The notes beneath the pieces were generated by a model. The model searched no databases, was not told the DNA's origin, and was given only the letters and a program-made list of their open reading frames with translations. A stretch of DNA of 64,000 nucleotides from Moraxella osloensis. Its GTDB lineage: Bacteria; Pseudomonadota; Gammaproteobacteria; Pseudomonadales; Moraxellaceae. Made by a program: the position numbers and the translations under genes. Positions 29,591-38,935 of this stretch are shown piece by piece; positions within the stretch are counted from its first letter, which is position 1; every line of letters begins with the position of its first letter. The DNA is taken from positions 1,488,001 to 1,552,000 of the forward strand of contig NZ_CP047226.1 in the NCBI RefSeq assembly GCF_009867135.1, in the 5' to 3' direction.

Positions 29591-31990
29591 TTATTGGCTC
29601 AAAAGTAACAACTGATAGGCAGCCTTGTAGGCATCATAATCAAAATCATAGCTCGCGTCAAAGTGAGGTTTGAGTTTTTCAATTAACTCATCATCCCCCT
29701 CATCAGATAGGCTAATATGCTTGGCTTGGGTCTGCATATCTTCGATAGCGATTTCGCCGAGTAATTGATTAAACTTATCGCGCGCCTGCGTTTGCTTGGC
29801 AATATCGGCAGCCGTCATGGGTGCGGATGCAGTATCAGCGCTGCCAGATTGTTGGCTGGCTGCCTGTTCTTGGGCGGTGGCTGTGTCGATTTTTTCACAG
29901 ATTTTGGCAAGGCGGGTGCGTGATGTTTTATCAAGTTTATCTGTGTCTAAGAGCACCGAACAAGCTTGTTGTTCTTCGCTTTCCTCTACAATATCTACTG
30001 CCGCTGCAGCTTCCGCCGCCACTGCAGCTGCACTTTCTACATCGCTGGCTACATCGCTCGGTTTGTCGCTGATAGTTTGGTATAACTGGCTAAAAATCTG
30101 GGCGTCAGATTTGCCTTGCGCTTTAAGTCTAGCAATTTGTTGCAAATATTGTTGATTGCGATAGGTTTTATCAACAATCCCTGCGATATGTTCGGCAAGT
30201 TCCTCATCGACATACGCATCAACGTCTGTAACCGCTTCTTGCTGACGGCTATCGGTATTCATGACCGCATAATTATCGGCCTGTATTTTTGCAAGTTTGG
30301 TTGCAGCGGAGTTTAGCGCCGCCATATCTATTTCATTGAGGCTTGCTTCATCTTTTTGCAACACAAACTGGTAGGTATAAAGGGTGACAAACGTCTCGAC
30401 AAACCCTTTGTTTTGTTTGAGTAGGCTATAGGACAAGGCTTCTAAATTCTTATCACTGTCAAAGACTTTGGATTGTTTTGTCGCTGCCCATAGATTGTTA
30501 TCTTTTGATGCTTGTTGCCAAGTGATTGCCTTGTTGAAGATATCAGGATTGACGCGGGCTTTGCCATAATCATAAAAATTAACCACTGTGCGCATTTGGG
30601 TCTTGGGCTGATTGGTTGGCGGCGTGGTTTTTTCAAATGCTGGCAAATCACTCATGGCGACCATATTGAGTAATTGATTTTGGCGGTTAAGTCCATAGCT
30701 GATACGGATGTCGTCATCCATTGAGATAAAGCTGCTATTTGCCTCTTTGCTTATCTCAGCTTGCAGCGCTTTAAAGGCTTGCGGATTGGCGTCGATGATT
30801 TTTGCCAGTGCAGCGGCACTGACCAATTTGTCTGATTGGTATTTGTCAAAGGCTGCTAAGGCTTTTGCGGTTTGAGCTAATTCGTCACTGGTCGACTCGT
30901 CTGTAGTAGGCTCGTCAGTGGCTGTTTGAGTCTCTAAACTGTCCATGGCCTCTGCAGCATCGGCACTGGCTGGGTCAGCAGCGCTGTCATCTGATTGTGC
31001 CCGCATTTTGTCAATGGCTTCATACAGGCGCATGGCAGATTCATACGCTTTTTCTTCAACGCTTGCCAACTCATGGCTGTCAAAGGCTTTTTTCATCAGA
31101 TACCGTGGGCTAACAGCAAGGCTGCTAAGCTGCTTTAGTTCATCATCTTTGGCAAAATCAGCTGGATTGATGAATGATTTTAGGTAGCGCTTATTAACGT
31201 GGAAAAACAGCAAATACTCCGCTAGCATTTGATTGTAACTAATGCGGTAGCCAATGCGCTGGCTCACACCTTTGGCTTTATCTTCAGCAGTCAAAGCCAA
31301 TGGCTGATAATCGCTTTCTTTGGCAAGGGTGGCATTTAGCAGTGACATCTGTTCAAATACCTTGAATAAGGCTCTTTTATCTATCTTTTTATCTTTTAAC
31401 AGTTTGCTATAGTCATATTCAATGTAGCGGCCATCATATTGCGGGTCGGTGGCAAACTCAGAGAGCCCCGATAAGTCAGCATATACTTTTGAGCGGGCAA
31501 AATCAGCCGCCAGTGGCACTTTGATAAACGCCCCCGCATTGTTCTGCACGTAGCGAAATTCAGGCACGATTGACATTTGCCCTCGGCGAAGATCTACCAC
31601 ACCTGTGGAGGCAAACTCAAAGCGCTTGGTTAAAATATCCATCACTTGCCCCACTTCGCTTTGTTCACGGGTTTGGTGATTGACCCCCTCTGTGACCAAG
31701 GCTTGTTGGCGAGCATCAAGGTGCTGCGCTGTGCTCAGCTGCCCGATAAGTTTTAAACGATTAGGGCTTGCAGCTAACGCTTGTGCGCTACGTAAGGGCG
31801 GGCGCACCACATTGACTCGATAGTCATAAGTATAGCTTTGGCGACTGACCAACTGTTGGTTGGCTTGCAACACACGTTGAGACAGCGGTTGACTCGCGCT
31901 AGGCTGTGTGGCACAGCCATGAATCCCCAGCAAGACGATGGCAAAAGTGAGAGGTTTGATACAAAAGGTGATGGCTTGTTGCGCATTCAT
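29591..31990 (-). CDS. Large lipoprotein of unknown function (799 aa)
   Basis: A predicted outer- or inner-membrane lipoprotein. The signal peptide (residues about 10-25) ends in the lipobox LLGIHGC, with Cys26 as lipidation site. The mature part is mostly helical and rich in Ala, Asp, Gln and Lys. It has two acidic low-complexity stretches near residues 340-375 and 655-680. No catalytic motif or named domain is recognised. The regular helical pattern and size suggest a periplasmic scaffold or surface protein, but this is inference. It stands alone between terminators and a divergent ATPase gene. Confidence 0.75.
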   Translation of the reverse strand: MNAQQAITFCIKPLTFAIVLLGIHGCATQPSASQPLSQRVLQANQQLVSRQSYTYDYRVNVVRPPLRSAQALAASPNRLKLIGQLSTAQHLDARQQALVTEGVNHQTREQSEVGQVMDILTKRFEFASTGVVDLRRGQMSIVPEFRYVQNNAGAFIKVPLAADFARSKVYADLSGLSEFATDPQYDGRYIEYDYSKLLKDKKIDKRALFKVFEQMSLLNATLAKESDYQPLALTAEDKAKGVSQRIGYRISYNQMLAEYLLFFHVNKRYLKSFINPADFAKDDELKQLSSLAVSPRYLMKKAFDSHELASVEEKAYESAMRLYEAIDKMRAQSDDSAADPASADAAEAMDSLETQTATDEPTTDESTSDELAQTAKALAAFDKYQSDKLVSAAALAKIIDANPQAFKALQAEISKEANSSFISMDDDIRISYGLNRQNQLLNMVAMSDLPAFEKTTPPTNQPKTQMRTVVNFYDYGKARVNPDIFNKAITWQQASKDNNLWAATKQSKVFDSDKNLEALSYSLLKQNKGFVETFVTLYTYQFVLQKDEASLNEIDMAALNSAATKLAKIQADNYAVMNTDSRQQEAVTDVDAYVDEELAEHIAGIVDKTYRNQQYLQQIARLKAQGKSDAQIFSQLYQTISDKPSDVASDVESAAAVAAEAAAAVDIVEESEEQQACSVLLDTDKLDKTSRTRLAKICEKIDTATAQEQAASQQSGSADTASAPMTAADIAKQTQARDKFNQLLGEIAIEDMQTQAKHISLSDEGDDELIEKLKPHFDASYDFDYDAYKAAYQLLLLSQ

Positions 31991-32174
31991 TGAGCTTCCT
32001 TAACAAATTTTATTATAGAGCCTATCTTTATAACTGAATTGATTTTCTTTGTAAATAAATAGCCAGTGTTATGCTGCAATGTTTACAAAGATAATGGGTA
32101 ATCTAACGGAGTTTTGCTATCATACGAACTAAATACCGCAAAAACGCTTAAAAACCACTCAGAAGAACCCTTGT

Positions 32175-33086
32175 ATGTCGCAACTCACTCTACCCGCTAA
32201 TCTTAGTTTACCCGCTAATTTAGAGCACTTACTCACCCAATTTTTACAGGCGCAGCTGCCCAAGCCCATACAACTTGACCCAAGCGTGCTTGCCTACCGA
32301 TGGCAATCCAATAGCCGCACAGGCAGCGGTGAACTGGTGCCTTTAACCGTAGATTTGCGATTGACGTTGGATGATTTGCTGGGTATTGAGGTGCAAAAAA
32401 ATAAACTGATTCAAAACACGCGCCAGTATTTAGCAGGCTTACCTGCCAATCATGTACTCATGACAGGCACGCGTGGCGCAGGAAAATCCTCGCTCATTCG
32501 GGCATTGCTCAATCAATATAAAGCGGACGGTCTTCGTATTATCGAAGTGTCACGAGATGATTTGGTGATGTTAGAGCCGATTCGCCAAGCGGTAAGAGAC
32601 CTTCATACAGCCCAGCCCAATCATGGCTGTCATTATGTGGTGTATTGTGATGACTTAGCGTTCAATGGGCAAGATGAGAATTATCGTACGCTCAAAAGCG
32701 TGCTCGATGGCGCGCTAGATAGCGAGCAAGACAAACTACTGGTTTACGCGACCAGTAACCGCCGTCATCTACTACCGCAACTGATGAAAGACAATGTGAG
32801 CATTTATAATGGGCAAACTGATGAAGTCAATCCGTATGAGACGATTGATGAAACCGTGTCGTTGTCTGACCGCTTTGGGCTGTGGCTGTCGTTTCATCCC
32901 ATGACCCAGCCTGTGTATTTAGATATTTGTGCGCATTATTTGGCGCAAGCAAGTTTGCCCTTTGATGAGCAAGCAAAAGCCGCTGCCTTGCGTTTTGCCA
33001 GTGAACGGGGTGGACGCTCTGGGCGCGTGGCATATCAGTTTAGTCGGTATTTTATTGGCATGAAACGACTACAAAATATTAAGTAA
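32175..33086 (+). CDS. DUF815-type AAA+ ATPase
   Basis: A 303-aa cytoplasmic P-loop ATPase. The Walker A motif GTRGAGKS is at residues 98-105. The Walker B region is HYVVYCDDLAF, followed by the sensor-like LLVYATSNRRHLLP. This order and the LTLDDLLGIEVQKNKL lead-in define the DUF815 family, whose members lack an assigned function. The gene is divergent from the lipoprotein gene. Its 3' end overlaps by 8 bases the end of a minus-strand gene. Confidence 0.85.
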   Translation: MSQLTLPANLSLPANLEHLLTQFLQAQLPKPIQLDPSVLAYRWQSNSRTGSGELVPLTVDLRLTLDDLLGIEVQKNKLIQNTRQYLAGLPANHVLMTGTRGAGKSSLIRALLNQYKADGLRIIEVSRDDLVMLEPIRQAVRDLHTAQPNHGCHYVVYCDDLAFNGQDENYRTLKSVLDGALDSEQDKLLVYATSNRRHLLPQLMKDNVSIYNGQTDEVNPYETIDETVSLSDRFGLWLSFHPMTQPVYLDICAHYLAQASLPFDEQAKAAALRFASERGGRSGRVAYQFSRYFIGMKRLQNIK

Positions 33087-33321
33087 TAAGAATTTGAGTT
33101 GCCTCACCCTTATCATTGACAATCAATAAGCGATTACTATCATCCCTCGCCAATTCTTTCATAATTTGGTCTTTGAAACTTAATGATTGAGCAATAATAG
33201 CACTATAGGTACTTAAGCCCGTTTCTTCTTTAAGACGTTTTAACGTCTCTACTGCTTTAGGTGATAAATCAATTTGGATTCTTTGAGCTTTAGTTTGAGT
33301 ATCTTCTTTTTTAGCCGACAT
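33079..33321 (-). CDS. Small ribbon-helix-helix-like protein
   Basis: An 80-aa protein whose middle, RIQIDLSPKAVETLKRLKEE followed by STYSAIIAQSL, fits a strand-helix-helix (CopG/MetJ-type) DNA-binding fold. The C-terminal part (LLIVNDKGEATQILIT) looks like a short beta extension. No toxin-like partner is obvious, but two unknown minus-strand genes lie upstream. The region is AT-rich. The start at 33321 is preceded by a TAAGGTAA-like ribosome binding site. A regulator role is inferred from fold only. Confidence 0.55.
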   Translation of the reverse strand: MSAKKEDTQTKAQRIQIDLSPKAVETLKRLKEETGLSTYSAIIAQSLSFKDQIMKELARDDSNRLLIVNDKGEATQILIT

Positions 33322-33379
33322 TTTATTACCTTAAAATAAGTGCATTACTGTTTCTCAGAAATGCACTTATCATGTTAAA

Positions 33380-33622
33380 TTAAACAGTTATACTCATAAA
33401 AAATGGCAATACTATTGGCGAAATAGTAACTACAATATTCATGACTGACGCTAAAACTTCTAGCTTTTTTGCCTTTTCTTCAATATCTTCTATTGCAACT
33501 ACTTTCACATCAGTCTCAGCCAATTCAGACGTAAGAATAATGGTTTGATTGATTTGAAAATTATTACAATTCTTGAAATTAAAAGTATTAATTGATATAT
33601 CTAAATTTTTGATTTCTCGCAT
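33380..33622 (-). CDS. Small unknown protein with C-terminal membrane helix
   Basis: An 80-aa AT-rich gene. The first 45 residues are polar with several Asn and Thr. Residues 45-55 form a charged helix (IEDIEEKAKKLEV) that leads into one hydrophobic segment (ASVMNIVVTISPIVLPFFMS) at the very C-terminus. This is a tail-anchor layout. I recognise no family. It lies between the ribbon-helix-helix-like gene and another unknown gene on the same strand. Confidence 0.45.
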   Translation of the reverse strand: MREIKNLDISINTFNFKNCNNFQINQTIILTSELAETDVKVVAIEDIEEKAKKLEVLASVMNIVVTISPIVLPFFMSITV

Positions 33623-33709
33623 AAATTCTTTCTCTTAATAAATGGTTAAAAGTTAATAAATTGACTTTTAAATTAAACGCTTTATTAAAAGAAATATTAT
33701 GAATACCTG

Positions 33710-33821
33710 ACTCTCAACTCTTTTTTCTAAAGCCCTGTAAATACTAGGCTTGCAATTTTTGGCTAAAAAGCTATTAAATTTCAAGCCTTTTAAAATCAAT
33801 GAATTATAAAGAGTTGAGAGT
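33710..33821. repeat. Nested inverted repeat in the AT-rich patch
   Basis: The outer arms are perfect 14-mers, ACTCTCAACTCTTT (33710-33723) and AAAGAGTTGAGAGT (33808-33821). An inner pair AGGCTTG / CAAGCCT lies within. The outer right arm covers the stop codon of the 167-aa gene. It may be a structured RNA or a small mobile-element relic; no target duplication was found. Confidence 0.6.
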
Positions 33822-34307
33822 GGAGTTATGAATGTATTTAGCCACAATGTACTCTGTAAAGTTAACAACTAGTTTTTGATAATATTTTCTAAAGTTACTG
33901 AAAAAAACTAATATAAACTCAATGTCACATTGACAACTACGATTTGAAAATTTAGCTTTTAAATTTTTTAAAAGTTGAAAAAAATACTCATTATTATAGA
34001 TGCCATATCTTGTGATATCGTTCTCAGATTTACTAATAGCTTCTAGAAATAGACTAAGAGTTAAATCTAAATTTTCTATAGTTTTTCTTATATTATTTTT
34101 AACATTACTCAATAAATCGCATATACTTTTTTTAATCGCTTCTTTATCAGAGTAATTTTCTTTAGTGAATTCAATTGGAAGCCATTTAGTGGTATTCAAA
34201 CCACTTAGTTCTAAAGTCAAATAAATATCATTCCAACTTGAACAACCTTTAAGTAGGTTGTCGAAATTTAAATTTTCAATTAAATCTAATTGACTAATAT
34301 TGTTCAC
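33804..34307 (-). CDS. Unknown helical protein, 167 aa
   Basis: An AT-rich gene with no signal peptide or membrane segment. The protein is predicted largely helical, with Asn, Lys, Ser and Ile common. Long helices run about residues 50-90 and 95-165. A CQC motif sits near residue 124. I recognise no family. The stop codon sits in the arm of a 14-bp inverted repeat. With the two small genes downstream it forms a minus-strand patch between the DUF815 and DUF2868 genes, probably acquired. Confidence 0.5.
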   Translation of the reverse strand: MNNISQLDLIENLNFDNLLKGCSSWNDIYLTLELSGLNTTKWLPIEFTKENYSDKEAIKKSICDLLSNVKNNIRKTIENLDLTLSLFLEAISKSENDITRYGIYNNEYFFQLLKNLKAKFSNRSCQCDIEFILVFFSNFRKYYQKLVVNFTEYIVAKYIHNSTLNSL

Positions 34308-34473
34308 TTAGATTATCACCTTTAAGTTATTTATCTAAAATTTATCGATATTTTATCTTTTTAAAACATATTTATCAATATCAAAATTGATAGATTTTTT
34401 AATCGGTCTTTAATTATTAAGTTCAAAATAAATTCTGTTATCATAAGACAAATTATTTCTAGAATATAAAAAA

Positions 34474-35823
34474 ATGTACACATCTCAAGACCAACTGACC
34501 GAACTAGTGCGCAGGCTAGAAGAAAAACAGCATATTTTTGCCGCTGACCCGATACTTATCACTGAAAAACTGCAACATGAGTCGGGCGAACCGCTGAGCA
34601 AATTGCGCCGCCGCGCCAGCCGCATTGACAACGATGGCAAACTTGTGCAGCTACTTACCACCATTGATACCCGCGTCAATGGCGTGATTTGGGGATTGAC
34701 TGTGCTGTGGTTTATTTTGGGCTTTGTCGCGTTATTTGGGCTGATGCAAGCGCAGGTGGTGAACTTTTTTTATGTGCTAGCCAGTTTATTAGGGTTTAAT
34801 ACCATTATCTTGCTGGTTTGGCTCGGTTGGATGCTGTTCTCACCGCGCAACAAACCCAGTTTTTTTGGTGCTTTTTTTACCCCGGCAGCCCTAGTGCGCG
34901 GCAAAGATGTTGTCACCCAAACAGCGGTTGAGCTATATCAAGACCAGCTCAATCACGCTGGCACCAAATGGTACGTCAGTCGTATCAGCCACCAGTTTTG
35001 GTTAGCCAGTCTGTCGGGGATGCTGGTGTCGTTAATTCTATTGTTATTGGTCAAAAATTATAATTTTGTATGGGAATCAACCCTACTGCAAGACAGCAAC
35101 GTGGTGGAAGTGGTCAAGCTGATGGCTTGGCTCCCCAACTGGGTAGGCTTTCCTACACCAACAGCGCAAGATATTATCACCGCGCAAATGAATCCTGAAA
35201 CCACGCCACAGATGATTTCGTTTCGCTGGGCGATGTTATTAATCGGTAGCCTACTGATGTACGGTATCGTGCCACGTTTGCTCGCATGGCTATGTTGTCT
35301 GATGATGGTACGCTCAAGCCGTATGAAACTTGATATCAAACAGCCGTACTATCAAAAAATTATCGACTTTTGGCAGCGCAAAGTGATTGACCCCGATGAC
35401 AGCCCTGCTGAGCAAAAACCTATCGCGCCCACTGCCCAAATCAGCCTAGCCAATAAACTCGCCGTGTTGCTCGAATACCCGCACGCCAACCCGCAATGGT
35501 ATGCAAAAACAGTTGGTATGGCGGCGCAAAACTTTGGTCGTATCGATGATCGTGATGACTTGGAAAAACTGATTGCCTACCTTCAAAGCAACCCTGTTCA
35601 AGTGCTAGTCGGTATCTCCAATCTCGCACTCCCCGACCGTGGCACCTTGAGAAAACTCGATAATATCGCAAGTGCGGCAAAAGGCGGCATGATTGTGCAA
35701 CTGCTCGATGCCAATCAAGGCTACCTGCCAAGTCCGAGCGAAATTGAAACCATCAAAGCCCGTCAACTACAATGGGAAACCGCGTTGGCAGAACGCCAGA
35801 TTGCCCTAGTAAGAGAACATTAA
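34474..35823 (+). CDS. DUF2868 membrane protein
   Basis: A 449-aa inner-membrane protein. Membrane helices lie at about residues 70-90, 96-118, 172-194 and 248-275. A soluble C-terminal part of about 170 residues is likely cytoplasmic. The arrangement and the partner gene downstream match the DUF2868 family, which is regularly paired with DUF3482 GTPases. The start at 34474 lacks a clear Shine-Dalgarno sequence. The next gene starts 2 bases after its stop, so the two are translationally linked. No biochemical function is known. Confidence 0.75.
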   Translation: MYTSQDQLTELVRRLEEKQHIFAADPILITEKLQHESGEPLSKLRRRASRIDNDGKLVQLLTTIDTRVNGVIWGLTVLWFILGFVALFGLMQAQVVNFFYVLASLLGFNTIILLVWLGWMLFSPRNKPSFFGAFFTPAALVRGKDVVTQTAVELYQDQLNHAGTKWYVSRISHQFWLASLSGMLVSLILLLLVKNYNFVWESTLLQDSNVVEVVKLMAWLPNWVGFPTPTAQDIITAQMNPETTPQMISFRWAMLLIGSLLMYGIVPRLLAWLCCLMMVRSSRMKLDIKQPYYQKIIDFWQRKVIDPDDSPAEQKPIAPTAQISLANKLAVLLEYPHANPQWYAKTVGMAAQNFGRIDDRDDLEKLIAYLQSNPVQVLVGISNLALPDRGTLRKLDNIASAAKGGMIVQLLDANQGYLPSPSEIETIKARQLQWETALAERQIALVREH

Positions 35824-35825
35824 CC

Positions 35826-36380
35826 ATGAATGCCACGACAAGCTATGCCGATGTGATTAATAGCATTGCCCAAACTGCTTCACAGCTTACGCTCGCAGCG
35901 CAAAGCGCTTTTGTGCAAAATCTGCTGCGTCAATTCGTTCAAAATTTACCAGCCGACTGGCTTGACAACGAACTCGACAGTGAAAAACCGCATTATCAAG
36001 CCCTGTTTGACATCATAAACAGGCAAACTTGGCAAACCGATAGCATCGAACAGGCGCTAAATGCACTCGATGACATCCTGTTTGCTATGGGCGAGAGCTA
36101 TCCGCACAGCACCAGTGACGCGATTTTGCTGATGCTTGATATGCTTGGGTTTTATCTATCTTTGACAGCCATGGAAGAAAAATCTGCAGTGAGTGATGGT
36201 TGGGTGATTTTAACTGCTGAAGGCTATTTGGATTATTACGACCAACTGGCAGAAGATAGTAGCGAAAACACGGACGATGTTGCCCATAGTTTTGATGATT
36301 GGCTGGCACATCCACTGACCCAAACTGCCTTCAATCATGTCACCCATGCCTTAGAACTTGCCAAAAATAGCTCGCGCTGA
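35826..36380 (+). CDS. Unknown acidic protein between DUF2868 and DUF3482 genes
   Basis: A 184-aa acidic, largely helical cytoplasmic protein with no recognised domain. The frame is open upstream to 35772, but the ATG at 35826 is preferred since it avoids overlap and lies 2 bases after the DUF2868 stop. Features are an N-terminal amphipathic helix, an Asp/Glu-rich middle (EQALNALDDILFAMGE) and another acidic stretch near 145-160. Tight spacing on both sides indicates one operon and possibly one complex with the membrane protein and the GTPase. Confidence 0.65.
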   Translation: MNATTSYADVINSIAQTASQLTLAAQSAFVQNLLRQFVQNLPADWLDNELDSEKPHYQALFDIINRQTWQTDSIEQALNALDDILFAMGESYPHSTSDAILLMLDMLGFYLSLTAMEEKSAVSDGWVILTAEGYLDYYDQLAEDSSENTDDVAHSFDDWLAHPLTQTAFNHVTHALELAKNSSR

Positions 36381-36402
36381 ATATATAAAGGTTAACAAAA
36401 TA

Positions 36403-37965
36403 ATGAATAACAAAGACATAACCACCCAAGAAAAATTGACAATTGATTTAACCAAAGATTATTTGCCAGCGAATACCACCTTGCCAGCGACGGTGGCTGG
36501 CAGTGCGACCCATCCAAGCGGTGACATTGCTACGCAATCGCCCAACCATCCATTAGCCCAAGCTGAACAAAACCCCTATCCAAGCCGCAAAATCAGCATT
36601 GGCGAAAATGAAGCGTTAAAATTGGCGATCGTGGGTCATACCAATACCGGTAAAACTTCGCTACTACGCACCCTGTTGCGTGATATGTACTTTGGCGAAG
36701 TCAAAAATGCGCCTGCCACTACCCGTCATGTGGAAAAAGCCATGATCAATGACAGCCAAACGGGTCAAGGCTTGGTGGCACTTTATGACACGCCCGGTCT
36801 AGAAGATGCGTCAGGGCTACTTGATTGGTTAGAAGACAACACCGCTGCCCGCCGTGACGGTGTGGAGCGGTTACAGCAATTTTTGGCAAGCGCACCTGCG
36901 CAAGATGAGTTTAGCCAAGAAGCCAAGGTCATTCGTCAGCTGATTGCCAGTGATATGGCCGTGTATGTGATTGATGCGCGGGAGCCTGTGCTCGGCAAAT
37001 ATAAAGATGAGTTGACGGTGCTGTCATGGTCAGCCATCCCCGTCATGCCCGTATTTAACTTTACTAAGGGTCAAGATAGCAATATCAATGAATGGCAGCA
37101 GATGCTCGCGCGCCGCAACTTGCATGTATCTACGCGGTTTGACTCAGTGGCGTTTGAGTTTGATGATGAAATCAAACTGTGGCAAAACTTAGAAACCATG
37201 CTGATACAACCTGAAATTATCAAACAACTGATTGAGCGTCGTAAAGCCGACTGGGATGATTTGTACGATGATGCCAATATTATCATTGCGCATTTTTTAT
37301 TAAACGTTGCCGCCTTTGTTGAAACCATTCACGAGGAGGATGATCCGCTGCCTACCTTACAAAAAATGCAAGAGAAAGTACGCCAAGCTGAACGCAGTAT
37401 GCAAGATGAACTGCTAAACCTCTATAAATTTTATGACAATACCGTCACCACCACACCGCTTGAGCTGACTGAATATCGCCGCGATCCGTTTGATAAAGAG
37501 GTACTAGCCAGTTATGGGATTCGTACCACAGGCGGTGCAGCGGCAGGCGCGCTGATTGGACTGGGTATCGATGTCGCCACCCTTGGCACGTCACTGGGGC
37601 TGGGTACGGCGCTCGGTGGTCTGGCAGGTGGCTTACTGTCAAACACCAGCGCGATTGCCGACAAAATCAGCGGCGTCAAACGGCTGCACATAGACCCTGC
37701 TACCCTGACCTTACTGGCAACTCGTGCAATGGACTTACTGACTGCGCTACGCCATCGTGGTCATGCGGCGACTGATAGCATCATGGCGAACCAATCGCTT
37801 GCGCCTTGGTCAGTTGATAGATTACCAAGTTTGCTCAAAAAAGCGCGGGGTAAGCCCGAATGGTCATCGCTCAACACAGGCAGGCAAGCCACTGTGTCTG
37901 CCAAGCAGTCGCATGAGCTGCGTGATGAGGCAGCTTGGCAACTATCACGCCAACTAAGACGCTGA
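36403..37965 (+). CDS. DUF3482 GTPase
   Basis: A 520-aa GTP-binding protein. After a 65-residue low-complexity start comes the G domain: G1 GHTNTGKT (residues 78-85), a G2-like Thr in ATTRHV, G3 DTPG (129-132), and an NFTKG segment in place of a standard NKxD. The C-terminal half has a glycine-zipper stretch (about 385-425, rich in GxxxG) that could enter a membrane. The ATG at 36403 is chosen, with an AAAGG site upstream, rather than an earlier in-frame codon inside the preceding gene. The partner is the DUF2868 protein. Confidence 0.8.
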   Translation: MNNKDITTQEKLTIDLTKDYLPANTTLPATVAGSATHPSGDIATQSPNHPLAQAEQNPYPSRKISIGENEALKLAIVGHTNTGKTSLLRTLLRDMYFGEVKNAPATTRHVEKAMINDSQTGQGLVALYDTPGLEDASGLLDWLEDNTAARRDGVERLQQFLASAPAQDEFSQEAKVIRQLIASDMAVYVIDAREPVLGKYKDELTVLSWSAIPVMPVFNFTKGQDSNINEWQQMLARRNLHVSTRFDSVAFEFDDEIKLWQNLETMLIQPEIIKQLIERRKADWDDLYDDANIIIAHFLLNVAAFVETIHEEDDPLPTLQKMQEKVRQAERSMQDELLNLYKFYDNTVTTTPLELTEYRRDPFDKEVLASYGIRTTGGAAAGALIGLGIDVATLGTSLGLGTALGGLAGGLLSNTSAIADKISGVKRLHIDPATLTLLATRAMDLLTALRHRGHAATDSIMANQSLAPWSVDRLPSLLKKARGKPEWSSLNTGRQATVSAKQSHELRDEAAWQLSRQLRR

Positions 37966-38134
37966 TTTGTTAAGGTACAAACATGGTAAAAAATTTGGCT
38001 GGAAATTATCTAGCCTTGCTAAGCATATGATTTGCTAAGCCTATTATAAGAATTCATTAAGCTAATTTTGTTATTTTTACCTTTTAATCTATGTTTTAAT
38101 TTATGTCAATTTTTTTGTTTTTGAGGGCAATACC

Positions 38135-38833
38135 GTGTATTCAGCACATCATGAACCGCATTTTAGTAATCGCAACAACTGGCTTCGCGCAACCGTGCTC
38201 GGCGCCAACGATGGTTTGATTTCCACTGCCAGTCTGTTGATGGGAGTTGCGGCAGCACAAGTGGACAGTCACACCTTGCTGTTGACAGGGGTGGCATCGC
38301 TGATTGCTGGCGCAATTAGTATGGCAGCGGGCGAATATGTCTCCGTCTCTTCGCAAGCCGACACCGAAAAAGCCGACTTGGCAAAAGAAGCCTATGAACT
38401 TGAGCACAATTCAGACCGCGAGCTAAAAGAACTGACGCATATTTATGTTCAGCGCGGCTTAACGCCTGTTATGGCACATGATGTTGCGGTAGCACTCACT
38501 GCTCACAATGCCCTAGAAGCGCATGCACGCGATGAAATTGGACTTACCGACACCGCGTCCGCCAATCCCCTACAGGCAGCCGTGGCATCGGCTTTATCCT
38601 TTATCACAGGGGCGCTGCTACCGGTGCTGTGTATTTGGCTGTTACCAAAACAATATTTGGTCGGCGGTTTGGGCACAGTGACCTTGATAGGATTAGCATT
38701 TTTGGGCTGGTTATCGGCGTATTTGGGGGGTGCCAAAATTTTCCCTGCCATTGTGCGGGTAGTCATTTGGGGCATTGTCGCGTTGGTTACTACCAACCTT
38801 ATCGGTGAAATGTTTGGGGTAAAAACAGGTTAG
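38135..38833 (+). CDS. VIT1/CCC1-family iron/manganese transporter
   Basis: A 232-aa inner-membrane protein of the VIT1/CCC1 type, expected to move Fe(II) or Mn(II) out of the cytoplasm. Family marks are RATVLGANDGLISTASLLMGV at the start and AGAISMAAGEYVSVSSQADTE. Then comes a charged cytoplasmic helix region with ELTHIYVQRGL, and two to three closing helices. The start is a GTG after a GAGGG ribosome binding site. The gene stands alone between AT-rich spacers. Confidence 0.9.
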   Translation: MYSAHHEPHFSNRNNWLRATVLGANDGLISTASLLMGVAAAQVDSHTLLLTGVASLIAGAISMAAGEYVSVSSQADTEKADLAKEAYELEHNSDRELKELTHIYVQRGLTPVMAHDVAVALTAHNALEAHARDEIGLTDTASANPLQAAVASALSFITGALLPVLCIWLLPKQYLVGGLGTVTLIGLAFLGWLSAYLGGAKIFPAIVRVVIWGIVALVTTNLIGEMFGVKTG

Positions 38834-38935
38834 TCAATCACTTTTTATCGCATTATTTATCGCCAATTTTTATCATTACCATTTGCAAAACCAATTTTTT
38901 CTTATAAGATAAGGAAACTGTAATAATTCAGCAAG

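Noticed and set aside
33668..33868. 66-codon minus-strand frame overlapping the 167-aa gene
   Set aside because: It spans the inverted repeat and has no coding features.
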